From positions 62,001-126,000 of the forward strand of contig NZ_LWQT01000088.1 in assembly GCF_001650715.1 (NCBI RefSeq): a DNA stretch of 64,000 nucleotides, in the 5' to 3' direction. Under the pieces are notes generated by a model. The model did no database searches. It was not told where the DNA came from and saw only the letters and a program-made list of their open reading frames with translations. Numbering within the stretch: position 1 is the stretch's first letter; each line of letters starts with the position of its first letter. Of this stretch, positions 28,220 through 36,100 are shown piece by piece. The stretch is from Paramagnetospirillum marisnigri. GTDB lineage: Bacteria; Pseudomonadota; Alphaproteobacteria; Rhodospirillales; Magnetospirillaceae. Both the position numbers and the translations under genes were made by a program.

Positions 28220-28636
28220 ATGACCGTCACGCTGCCGCCGGATTATCGTCCTGCCGACGACGAAATCTTCATGAACGAAAACATGAAGGAGTATTTCCGC
28301 CAGAAGCTGTTGCGCTGGCGGGCCGAGCTGCTGCGGGAATCCGACGAGACCTTGCAGCACCTCCAGGAAGGCGGGATGCAGGAACCCGATATCGCCGACC
28401 GCGCCTCGGCCGAGGCCGACCGGGCGTTGGAACTGCGCACCCGCGACCGCGAACGCAAACTGATTTCCAAGATCGACGCCGCCATGCAGCGCATCGACGA
28501 CGGCAGCTACGGCTATTGCGAGGAAACAGGCGAGCCCATCAGCATCCGTCGGCTGGAGGCCCGGCCCATCGCCACCTTGTCCATCGAGGCGCAGGAGCGC
28601 CACGAACGGTTGGAACGGACCCACCGCGAGGATTGA
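28220..28636 (+). CDS. dksA: DksA-type RNA polymerase-binding transcription factor, Cys-poor zinc finger
   Basis: 138-aa TraR/DksA family protein; with ppGpp it modifies RNA polymerase during the stringent response. I chose the ATG at 28220 (GAGGG at 28209-28213, six bases upstream); an ATG at 28214 is in frame. A coiled-coil hairpin covers about 20-90, with the DIADRASAEAD tip that in DksA enters the secondary channel. The C-terminal globular part keeps GYCEETGEPI with ARPIATLSIEAQERHE, but only one of the four zinc Cys remains (others are Thr, Ser, Ala). This is common in alphaproteobacterial DksA. Confidence 0.92.
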   Translation: MTVTLPPDYRPADDEIFMNENMKEYFRQKLLRWRAELLRESDETLQHLQEGGMQEPDIADRASAEADRALELRTRDRERKLISKIDAAMQRIDDGSYGYCEETGEPISIRRLEARPIATLSIEAQERHERLERTHRED

Positions 28637-28649
28637 TCAACCCGTCGTG

Positions 28650-30470
28650 ATGGAAGGACGCGCCTTGGCCGGTTCCCTTGACGCCGAGCGCACTCTTCAC
28701 GCCGCCGTGATCGCCGGTTGGATCGAGGACCAGGCCCCCGAACCCCTGCAAGCCGCCCTGTTCGACCTGCTGGACACCTGGCAGGCCGATGGCACGCGGC
28801 CCATTCCCGACCTGTGGAGCACCGTCGCCGCCCTGCTGCGGGAGCAAGGCTGCCGCGACGCCGAGTTGGCCTGTTGGCGTGCCCTGTCCGGGCTGCTTCC
28901 CTCCGAGCCGTCCATACGGGTGCGGCTGGCCGAAATCCATCAGTTGCGTGGCGAGGATGCCGAGGCCCGCGCTCTCCTGGCCGATATTCCCCCCGGCCAT
29001 CCCGCCCGGCCGTCGGCGCTGCTGCTGCGGCTGGACCTGGCCGCGACCCCGACCGACGAGGTGGAGGCCTGCATCGCCGAACTTCTTCCCATCCTGGCGG
29101 CAGCTCCGGCCTGGCAGGGTACCCATCACCGGCTGATCCGCGCCCTGGTGGCTCGGGGCCGGACTGACGCCGCCCGCGCCTTTCTGGCCGACTGGGTCAC
29201 AGCCCATCCCGCCGACCAGGGCGGCCTGCTGCTGGAATTGGGCTGGCTGGCCATGCATGCGGGTGACGCCGCCCTGGCGCGGTCCCAGTTCAAACGCCTG
29301 TGGGCCAAGGATGATCCCGACATCCGGGCGGTGGCCGGGCGCTTCGATGGCACGGTGCCGCCCTATACTCCCGAGATGGAGCAGGCCATCCGGGCACGCA
29401 TAGACGCCGCCTTCGCTTTGCCGGACGCCGATCTGGCCCGGCTCAACCTGCCCCAGGCGCCGCTGCCGAGCCAAAGGGTGCTGTTCGTCGGTTTCGACCG
29501 CCTGACCTTCCCCAATGATCTGGCGGAACATGTCCGCCGTTCGGCCGATGCGGCCGGAGTGGCCCTGGATCTCTATCTCGATTCCGCCATCGTCTATCCC
29601 GCCGAGACCCGCTGCGACGACGATACGGTGCGGCGACGGGTGGAGGCGTTCGAGGCCGAGGTGGAGCGGCGACGGCCCGAGGTGGTGGCGCTGGATTGCG
29701 CCTATATGCCGACCTTACGCGGCCTCGCCCCCGCCCGCATGCGGGACCTGGCCGACCGGCTGGGCTTCCGTCTGGTCTGCATGATGCGTGACGCCATGGA
29801 GCCGACCTTGGCCTTCCTGGAAGCCTGGGGCGCCGTGGCCGACACAATGGTGATCTTCGATCCCGGCTCGGCGGTGCTGCGGCCGGAACACTCCCATCTG
29901 CATGCCAGGATCGTGGTGGCGGTATTGCCAGCCCAGCATCTGGAAAGGGGGGAGGGCGAACGTGACCTGGGGCTGCTGTTCCTGGGCAGTAATACCTATG
30001 GCGTGCGCAACATGCTGCTGTCGGTGCTGCTGACCGAAGACATTCCCTTCACCGCCATTACCGGCGAGGTCCGCGCCGCCCAGGTGCCCGATCTGGACGC
30101 CTATGCCGGGCTGCTGCGCCGGGCCCGCGCCGTGCTCAATGTCGCCGCCCATTCCCGCACCGAATTCCTGATCACCGGCCGGGTGTTCGAGGCCATGGCC
30201 TGCGGCGCGGTGCTGATCGAGCAGGACAATGCGGCGACGGCGGCGCTGTTCACTCCCTGGCGGCATTACCTGCCCTGGACCAATGTGGACGACATCGTCC
30301 AGCTTTGCCGCTTCGTCGAACGCAATCCGGATGTGGCGCGGCGCATGGCCGCCGAGGCGCGGTCCTGGCTGGACCGGCACTATGATTGCCGTCGGTTCTG
30401 GTCGGCGGTGCTGAACCAAAGCCCCCTCCCCAACCCTCCCCCGGCAGAGCCGGGGGAGGGGGAAAGATAA
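28650..30470 (+). CDS. CgeB-like glycosyltransferase with helical N-terminal half (paralog A)
   Basis: About 606 aa. Residues 1-240 are helical repeat-like; from about 275 there is a GT-B type domain (VLFVGFDRLTFPNDLAEHVR, near 275-294) with the C-terminal glycosyltransferase signature of CgeB-like enzymes: RARAVLNVAAHSRTEF, then GRVFEAMACGAVLIEQDN near 510-527. It is a paralog of the gene at 33064, with the same HYLPW and DDIV motifs in the same order. The start is uncertain: ATG 28650 has no clear Shine-Dalgarno, while TTG 28665 follows GGAAGGA. The last 15 or so residues (Pro/Glu/Gly-rich) are encoded by a palindromic repeat. Position beside pse genes suggests transfer of a nonulosonate sugar, perhaps to flagellin (inference). 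Confidence 0.8.
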   Translation: MEGRALAGSLDAERTLHAAVIAGWIEDQAPEPLQAALFDLLDTWQADGTRPIPDLWSTVAALLREQGCRDAELACWRALSGLLPSEPSIRVRLAEIHQLRGEDAEARALLADIPPGHPARPSALLLRLDLAATPTDEVEACIAELLPILAAAPAWQGTHHRLIRALVARGRTDAARAFLADWVTAHPADQGGLLLELGWLAMHAGDAALARSQFKRLWAKDDPDIRAVAGRFDGTVPPYTPEMEQAIRARIDAAFALPDADLARLNLPQAPLPSQRVLFVGFDRLTFPNDLAEHVRRSADAAGVALDLYLDSAIVYPAETRCDDDTVRRRVEAFEAEVERRRPEVVALDCAYMPTLRGLAPARMRDLADRLGFRLVCMMRDAMEPTLAFLEAWGAVADTMVIFDPGSAVLRPEHSHLHARIVVAVLPAQHLERGEGERDLGLLFLGSNTYGVRNMLLSVLLTEDIPFTAITGEVRAAQVPDLDAYAGLLRRARAVLNVAAHSRTEFLITGRVFEAMACGAVLIEQDNAATAALFTPWRHYLPWTNVDDIVQLCRFVERNPDVARRMAAEARSWLDRHYDCRRFWSAVLNQSPLPNPPPAEPGEGER

Positions 30471-30511
30471 GGAATCTCCCCTGGCAGAGCCGGGGGGAGG
30501 TGGGGAGGAGG
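30421..30511. repeat. CCCTCCCCCGGC palindromic repeat overlapping a gene end
   Basis: CCCTCCCCCGGC at 30434-30445 pairs perfectly with GCCGGGGGAGGG at 30449-30460 over the loop AGA. A second, degenerate copy in 30476-30511 repeats GGCAGAGCCGGGGG. The first copy supplies the last codons and stop region of the upstream glycosyltransferase gene. The same 12-bp stem occurs at 47522-47548. Confidence 0.8.
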
Positions 30512-30514
30512 GCG

Positions 30515-31564
30515 TCAGGACTCGATCATGTCCCAGCCTAGGGGCGTGCCGCGTCCCAGCGCCCGCGAGGCCCGCCGTCCGATGATCTCTGGCAGGTATT
30601 TGGGGGCCAGCCCGAAGCCGGGGCGGATTGAGCGGAGATTGGCGGCGGTGAACGCCTCGCCCGCCGCCATGTCGGCCACCACGTAGAGCGAGCGGCGGAA
30701 CTGGAGATTGCCGCTTTCCGATGGCTTCAGGTCGTAGGACACCCGGCCTAGGGCGGCCCAGGCGGTGCGGGCGCCGCTGACCAGTTCGGCCAGTTCGCTT
30801 GGTTCCAGCGAGAAGGCGGCATCGGGGCCGCCATCGGCGCGGGCCAGGGTGAAGTGCTTCTCGATGAAGGTGGCGCCCAGGGCCACGGCGGCCACCGAGA
30901 CGGCGGTGCCCATGGTGTGGTCCGACAGTCCCGCCTGTACCCCGAAGGCCTCGGCCAGATGGGGGATGGTGCGCAGATTGGCGTCCTCGGGGGCGGTGGG
31001 ATAGCCCGAGACGCAATGCAGCAGGATCATTTCCCGGCATCCGGCATCGCGGGCGCAGGCGACCGCGTCCTGGATCTCGCCCAGATGGGCCAGCCCGGTG
31101 GACATGATCATGGGCTTGCCGGTGGCGGCGATGCGGCGGATCAGCGGCAGGTCCACCAGTTCGAACGAGGCCACCTTGTAGGCGGGGGCGTCCAGGCTTT
31201 CCAGCAGATCCACCGCCGTCGCGTCGAAGGGCGACGAGAATACGCCGAGGCCGAGGGCGCGGGCACGCTCGAACAGCGGCTTGTGCCAGTCCCACGGGGT
31301 GTGGGCTTCGGCGTATAATTCGTGCAGCTTGCGCCCCGCCCACAATCCACCTTCGATGACGAAGCCCGGCCCGTCATGGTCGATAGTGATGGTGTCGGCG
31401 GTGTAGGTCTGCAGCTTGACCGCATCGGCCCCGGCGGCCTTGGCCGCTTCCAGCAGCGCGAAGGCGCGGGAAAGGTCGCCGTTGTGGTTGCCCGACATCT
31501 CGGCGACCACATAGGGGGGGTGGCCAGGTCCGATGGCGCGGCCGTCGATCATGATGCTGTCCAT
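30515..31564 (-). CDS. pseI: Pseudaminic acid synthase (NeuB family)
   Basis: 349-aa cytoplasmic synthase condensing 2,4-diacetamido-2,4,6-trideoxy-L-altrose with phosphoenolpyruvate. The TIM barrel starts YVVAEMSGNHNGDLSRA near 18-34, has DAVKLQTYTADTIT near 48-61, SSPFDATAVDLLE near 110-122, and GLSDHTMG near 219. The C-terminal antifreeze/SAF-like domain covers about 285-345 (SLYVVADMAAGEAFT). The segment EMSGNHNG is more like PseI than NeuB (which has EIGINHNG). It is divergent from the pseG fusion gene with 60 bases between starts. Confidence 0.9.
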   Translation of the reverse strand: MDSIMIDGRAIGPGHPPYVVAEMSGNHNGDLSRAFALLEAAKAAGADAVKLQTYTADTITIDHDGPGFVIEGGLWAGRKLHELYAEAHTPWDWHKPLFERARALGLGVFSSPFDATAVDLLESLDAPAYKVASFELVDLPLIRRIAATGKPMIMSTGLAHLGEIQDAVACARDAGCREMILLHCVSGYPTAPEDANLRTIPHLAEAFGVQAGLSDHTMGTAVSVAAVALGATFIEKHFTLARADGGPDAAFSLEPSELAELVSGARTAWAALGRVSYDLKPSESGNLQFRRSLYVVADMAAGEAFTAANLRSIRPGFGLAPKYLPEIIGRRASRALGRGTPLGWDMIES

Positions 31565-31624
31565 GGGGCAAGCTTACGATATCGCGGCGTTGATCGCATC
31601 AGGCTTTGCGGCGATGATCGGGTC

Positions 31625-33067
31625 ATGCCGAGCGAGCCGAGAACCGTTCTTTTCCGCGCCGACGCTTCCCCTGCCCTGGGGATCGGCCATGCCATGCGTT
31701 GCCTGACCCTGGCCGGGGAACTGGCCGGGCGCGGCTGGTCGTGCCGCCTCGCCTGCGCCGCCGGGACCCGTGCCGCCGCCCGTGCCCTGGAGAACTGGCC
31801 GGGAGAGGTGATCGAGCTTCCCCCAGGCCGCGAGACCGACCCCGCCGCCCTGCTGGAGATGCCCGCGCCCCATTGGCTGGTGGTGGACCATTACGGACTC
31901 GACGCCGCCTATGAACGGGCGCTGGCCGCCTGGGCCGGGCGCATCCTGGTGATCGACGATCTCGCCGACCGCCCCCATGAATGCGACCTGCTGCTGGACC
32001 AAACGGTAGGGCGGCAGGCCTCCGACTATGACGGGCGGGTGGGCAGCGCCACCCTGGCGCTGGCCGGTCCGCGCTTCGCTTTGCTGCGGCCGGGCTTCAC
32101 CGGCGCTGATCCCGGCCGCGAGTTGGGGCGTATCCTGGTCTCCCTGGGCGGCACCGACCCCGCCGACGCCACCGGTCTGGCGCTGGACGCCTTGGCCAAG
32201 GCCGGGCTGGGCCTGCCGGTGGATGTGGTGCTGGGTGGGGCGGCGCCGCATCTCGACAGCGTCAAGGACCGCGCCGCCCGGCTTGTGCCCCCCGCCCGGG
32301 TGTTGACCGATGTGGCCGACATGGCCGGGGTGATGGCGGCTTGCGGTCTGGCGGTGGGAGCGGCGGGAACCTCGGCGCTGGAACGCGCCCGCATGGCCCT
32401 GCCCACCGTCACGGTGGTGATCGCCGATAATCAACGCCAGGTGGCGGCGGGGCTGGAGCGGGCGGGAGCGGCGCGGCTGGTGGCCCTGGACGCCGACGCC
32501 ATTGCCGAAGCCCTGGCCGATCTTGCCCGCGACGACGAGGCCCGGCGGCGGATGGCGCGCAAGGCCTGCGCCCTGTGCGATGGCAACGGCGCCGCCCGGC
32601 TGGCCGATCTGATGGCGGTGGAGCTGCGCCCCGCCACCCTGGCCGATGGCGAGGACCTGCTGGCCTGGCGCAACGATCCGCTGACCCGCGAGAATTCCCT
32701 GGAAACCGGGCAGGTGGCGCGCGATGGCCATTTCGCCTGGCTGGCCGGTGTCCTGGCCGATCCCCAGCGCCTGATCCTGGTGGGCGAGCGGGGCGAGGGC
32801 AAGGTGGGCATGGTCCGCTTCGACACCATGGGCGAACGGGAATGGCGGGTGTCCATCTCGGTGGCGCCGGAAGCGCGCGGTCGCGGCCTGGGCCGGGTTC
32901 TGCTGGCCTTCGCGGTGGGACGGATCGAACGGCTGCGGGGGCCGGGCGCCATGGTCGCCGAAATCCGCGAATCCAACGCCGCCAGCCAGTCCATCTTCAC
33001 CGCTTGCGGTTTCCGCCAGTCCGATGCCGCCGATGGCGTCCTCTATTTCCGCAGGCCGCCGCCATGA
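31625..33067 (+). CDS. pseG: Fusion of PseG-type UDP-sugar hydrolase and GNAT acetyltransferase (PseH-like)
   Basis: 480 aa. Residues about 5-335 match PseG, which removes UDP from UDP-2,4-diacetamido-2,4,6-trideoxy-altropyranose: DASPALGIGHAMRCLTLA near 11-28 holds the G-x-G-H-x-x-R-C motif, and GAAGTSALERARMALP near 240 is the donor-site loop. From about 340 (ELRPATLADGEDLLAWRND) a GNAT acetyltransferase follows, with the acetyl-CoA loop VAPEARGRGLGRVLL near 417-431. PseH N-acetylates the 4-amino sugar earlier in the pathway, so the fusion joins steps 3 and 4. The start ATG at 31625 lies in the 60-base pseI/pseG gap. The stop overlaps the next gene. Confidence 0.88.
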   Translation: MPSEPRTVLFRADASPALGIGHAMRCLTLAGELAGRGWSCRLACAAGTRAAARALENWPGEVIELPPGRETDPAALLEMPAPHWLVVDHYGLDAAYERALAAWAGRILVIDDLADRPHECDLLLDQTVGRQASDYDGRVGSATLALAGPRFALLRPGFTGADPGRELGRILVSLGGTDPADATGLALDALAKAGLGLPVDVVLGGAAPHLDSVKDRAARLVPPARVLTDVADMAGVMAACGLAVGAAGTSALERARMALPTVTVVIADNQRQVAAGLERAGAARLVALDADAIAEALADLARDDEARRRMARKACALCDGNGAARLADLMAVELRPATLADGEDLLAWRNDPLTRENSLETGQVARDGHFAWLAGVLADPQRLILVGERGEGKVGMVRFDTMGEREWRVSISVAPEARGRGLGRVLLAFAVGRIERLRGPGAMVAEIRESNAASQSIFTACGFRQSDAADGVLYFRRPPP

Positions 33068-34875
33068 CCCCGGCCGAGATGCAGACCATGGCGGCGGTGG
33101 CCACCGGCTGGATTCTGGACGAGGTGCCGGACCTGCTCCAGGACGGGCTGCTGCGCCGGGTGGGGCAGTGGCGCGATCACGGCCATCTGCCGCTGGGCGG
33201 GCTGTGGCATCCCATCGCCGAGACTCTGTCCAATTGCGGCTTCTATGATCTGGAACTGGCCGCCTGTGAGATGATGATCTCGCTGGAGCCGTTGCAGCCC
33301 AGCTTTCGCCTGCGGCTTGGCCGCTGCCTGATCCGGGTGCGGCGGCCGGACGAGGCCCGCCTCGCCCTGGACGGGCTGGTGGGCTTGGCCGCCATCCGCT
33401 CCGAGGCGCTGCTGTTGCTGCTGGCGGAGTTGGCCGATAGCCGTGCCGCTGTGATCGACGAATTGGAAGGCCTGCTGCTGGAGGATGGCGGCTGGGGTGG
33501 CCTTCACAAGGGCTTCGTCAAGGCCCTGCTCGCCCACGATATGACGGCGCGCGCCGAGGCCTTCCTGACCGCCTGGACCGGGCGCTGGTCCATCGGTGCC
33601 GCCCAGATCATGGATATGGGTGAAATGGCCATGCTGCTGGGGCGTCCGGCCCAGGCCTGCGCCCTGTTCGAGCCGCTGTGGCAAGCGGGCGGCGAGGACC
33701 AGGAACGCATGCTGGGCAAGTTTCACGGCGCCGTCGCCTCGTATGACGATGGGGCCGAGGCGCGACTGCTGGACCGGATCGACGCCGCCTTCCGCCTGCC
33801 GGAATCGGAGCTGCCCCGGGTGGCGCTGCCCGATTTCGGTCCGGATGCGCTGGGCAAGCGGGTGGTGTTCCTGACCTTCGGCGATCGCGCCCTGGTCAAC
33901 GACTTCGCCGTCCACTATGGCGAGACGGCCCGGCTGGCCGGGGTGGACATTCACCTTTATGCCGATTCCGCCCTGACCCTGCCGCGGGAGTTCCGGGGTT
34001 CCGATGCCGAGGTGGAACGGCGCATCCGGGCGTTCGAGGCCGAGATGGCGCGGCTTCGCCCCGACGTGCTGGTGGTGGACTGTGTTTCGCCCCTGATCAT
34101 GCGCGGCATCAATCCCGCCATGATCTTCGACCTGAAGCGGCGCCTGGGGTTCCGCGTCCTGTGCCTGATGCGCGATTCCCATCCCTATGCCATGCCGCTG
34201 GTGCGTGCCTGGCTGCCCGCCTGCGACACGCTGGTGGCCGACATCCTGTCGCCCATCCATGCCGAGGAGACGGGGGCCAAGACCCTGCCGCTGGTGGTGC
34301 CGGTGCAGCACGGCCCGTTCCTTCAGCCTTCGCCCCAAGGCGATGGGCTGGTGTTCATCGGCAGCGTCAATTTCCTCGCCCGCCATGCCCTGCTGTCGGT
34401 GCTGATGACCGAGGATATCCGCTTTCGCGCCATCTATGGCGAGGCCCGCCGCCATCTGGCGCCCGACATGGCATCCTATGCCCGGGTGCTGGGAGAGGCG
34501 CGCGGCGTGCTCAACATCTCGCTGCACACCCCCAAGGACCATCTGGTCACCGGCCGGGTGTGGGAGACCCTGGCGGTGGGCTCGGTGCTGGTGGAGCAGG
34601 ACAATCCCGGCACGGCGGCCTATCTCGCGCCCTGGCGCCATTACCTGCCCTGGGGCAGCCTCGACGACATCGTCCATCTGGCCAAGCTGATGGAACGCCA
34701 CCCCGATCTGGCGGCCCGCATCGCCGCCGAGGGCCATGCCTGGGCCTTGCGGCACTACCATCCCAGGGCGGTGTGGGGCGCCATGCTGGGCCATGCCGCC
34801 CGGCCAAGGCCCGAGGCCGATCTGGATGCCGAGGGCGCCGCCGCCCATGACTGGGCCCAGGTGACGTTTGGCTGA
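33064..34875 (+). CDS. CgeB-like glycosyltransferase with helical N-terminal half (paralog B)
   Basis: 603 aa. The layout is the same as the gene at 28650: helical repeat-like 1-240, then a GT domain from about 275 (RVVFLTFGDRALVNDFAVHY) and the CgeB-like end (EARGVLNISLHTPKDHLVTG, then GRVWETLAVGSVLVEQDN and HYLPWGSLDDIVHLAKL). Shared motifs in the same order (RIDAAFRLPESEL; RLGFRVLCLMRDS; LLSVLMTEDI) show it is a paralog. The ATG overlaps the pseG fusion stop by four bases, so it is translationally coupled to pseudaminic acid synthesis and is a good candidate for the transferase, possibly acting on flagellin in the cytoplasm. Confidence 0.82.
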   Translation: MTPAEMQTMAAVATGWILDEVPDLLQDGLLRRVGQWRDHGHLPLGGLWHPIAETLSNCGFYDLELAACEMMISLEPLQPSFRLRLGRCLIRVRRPDEARLALDGLVGLAAIRSEALLLLLAELADSRAAVIDELEGLLLEDGGWGGLHKGFVKALLAHDMTARAEAFLTAWTGRWSIGAAQIMDMGEMAMLLGRPAQACALFEPLWQAGGEDQERMLGKFHGAVASYDDGAEARLLDRIDAAFRLPESELPRVALPDFGPDALGKRVVFLTFGDRALVNDFAVHYGETARLAGVDIHLYADSALTLPREFRGSDAEVERRIRAFEAEMARLRPDVLVVDCVSPLIMRGINPAMIFDLKRRLGFRVLCLMRDSHPYAMPLVRAWLPACDTLVADILSPIHAEETGAKTLPLVVPVQHGPFLQPSPQGDGLVFIGSVNFLARHALLSVLMTEDIRFRAIYGEARRHLAPDMASYARVLGEARGVLNISLHTPKDHLVTGRVWETLAVGSVLVEQDNPGTAAYLAPWRHYLPWGSLDDIVHLAKLMERHPDLAARIAAEGHAWALRHYHPRAVWGAMLGHAARPRPEADLDAEGAAAHDWAQVTFG

Positions 34876-34959
34876 CCCGCAATGGGTCGCCGGAAGCATT
34901 ATCTTAACCATTTGACGCCACCCTGATGGGTGCGATTTCTTGCCAAGGAAGCCCTGATC

Positions 34960-35991
34960 GTGACCCTTCTCAATACCTTTCGGCGTGAAGACATCCGCGA
35001 CAAGCTGGCGGGCAAGTCCATCCTGGTGACCGGCGGCACCGGATCGTTCGGCAAGCAGTTCATCCGCACCGTGCTGGGGCTGGATTGCGTCAAGCGGCTC
35101 ATCGTGTTTTCCCGCGACGAGCAAAAGCATTTCGACATGCAGCACGAATTTAACGACACCCGCTACCCCGCCATCCGCTATTTCCTGGGCGATGTCCGCG
35201 ACCTGGAGCGGTTGCAGATGGCCTTCCGCGGCGTCGATATCGTCATCCACGCCGCCGCCCAGAAGCATGTGTCGCTGGCCGAGTACAACCCCACCGAATG
35301 CCTGCGCACCAATGTCTGGGGCGCCGAGAACGTGGTGCGCGCCGCCATCGACAATGGGGTGGGCACAGTGATGGCCTTGTCCACCGACAAGGCGGTCAGC
35401 CCGGTCAATCTCTACGGCGCCTCCAAGCTGGCGGCCGAGAAGGTGTTCATCGCCGCCAACAATCTGTCGGGCAAGTCCGCCACCCGCTTCGGCGCCGTGC
35501 GCTATGGCAATGTGGTGGGATCGCGCGGTTCGGTGGTGCCGTTCTTCCGCGACCTGATCCGCAAGAACGCCGAGTTCCTGCCCATCACCGACGAGCGCAT
35601 GACCCGGTTCTGGATCACGCTGCAGCAAGGCGTCGATTTCGTGCTGTCCTCCATGTGCATGATGCGGGGCGGCGAAATCTTCATCCCCAAGATTCCCAGC
35701 ATGAAGATGACCGATCTGGCCAAGACCATGGCGCCCGACATTCCCATCAAGGTGGTGGGTATCCGCCCCGGCGAGAAGCTGCACGAGGTCATGGTCAACG
35801 AGGAGGAGGCCCGCACCACCCGCGAACTGGCCGACCGCTACGTCATCCATCCCATGCTCTCCTTCTGGTCCAAGGACCAGGACAGCGAGGGTGAACCGGT
35901 GCCCGAGGAGTTCCGCTATGCCAGCAACACCAATACCTGGTGGCTGAGCGAGCACGAACTGCTGGGCATGATCTCTCGGCTGGAGCTATGA
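34960..35991 (+). CDS. pseB: UDP-GlcNAc 4,6-dehydratase (inverting) PseB
   Basis: First enzyme of pseudaminic acid synthesis: 4,6-dehydration and C5 epimerisation of UDP-GlcNAc with bound NADP. I chose GTG at 34960 (AAGGA at 34945-34949 upstream), giving 343 aa; a GTG at 34930 is in frame. The N-terminal Rossmann loop is GGTGSFG at 25-31, followed by GDVRDLERL near 76, AAAQKHVSLAEYNP near 97, and the active-site stretch STDKAVSPVNLYGASK near 136-151. The C-terminus holds IRPGEKLHE near 268, diagnostic of this SDR subgroup. Confidence 0.93.
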   Translation: MTLLNTFRREDIRDKLAGKSILVTGGTGSFGKQFIRTVLGLDCVKRLIVFSRDEQKHFDMQHEFNDTRYPAIRYFLGDVRDLERLQMAFRGVDIVIHAAAQKHVSLAEYNPTECLRTNVWGAENVVRAAIDNGVGTVMALSTDKAVSPVNLYGASKLAAEKVFIAANNLSGKSATRFGAVRYGNVVGSRGSVVPFFRDLIRKNAEFLPITDERMTRFWITLQQGVDFVLSSMCMMRGGEIFIPKIPSMKMTDLAKTMAPDIPIKVVGIRPGEKLHEVMVNEEEARTTRELADRYVIHPMLSFWSKDQDSEGEPVPEEFRYASNTNTWWLSEHELLGMISRLEL

Positions 35992-36018
35992 CCGGGGGCG
36001 GCGCTGCCTATCCCGGGC

Positions 36019-36050
36019 TGTCATCCCGAGGCGGAGCCGAGGGATCTCCG
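36019..36050. repeat. GTCATCCCGAG-type intergenic palindrome
   Basis: Between pseB and pseC the sequence reads ATCCCGAGGCGGAGCC then GAGGGAT, an inverted repeat (ATCCC/GGGAT, GGC/GCC). It resembles widespread alphaproteobacterial intergenic repeats starting GTCATCC. It separates pseB from pseC by 109 bases in an otherwise overlapping gene run. Confidence 0.5.
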
Positions 36051-36100
36051 CTTGGGGCGATCGTGCCACGTCCGATCCGGTGTGTTAATCGGGGGAGATC

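Noticed and set aside
33043-35955. 970-codon minus-strand frame opposite glycosyltransferase B and pseB
   Set aside because: His/Gly/Gln-rich shadow; the + strand genes have family motifs and Shine-Dalgarno sites.
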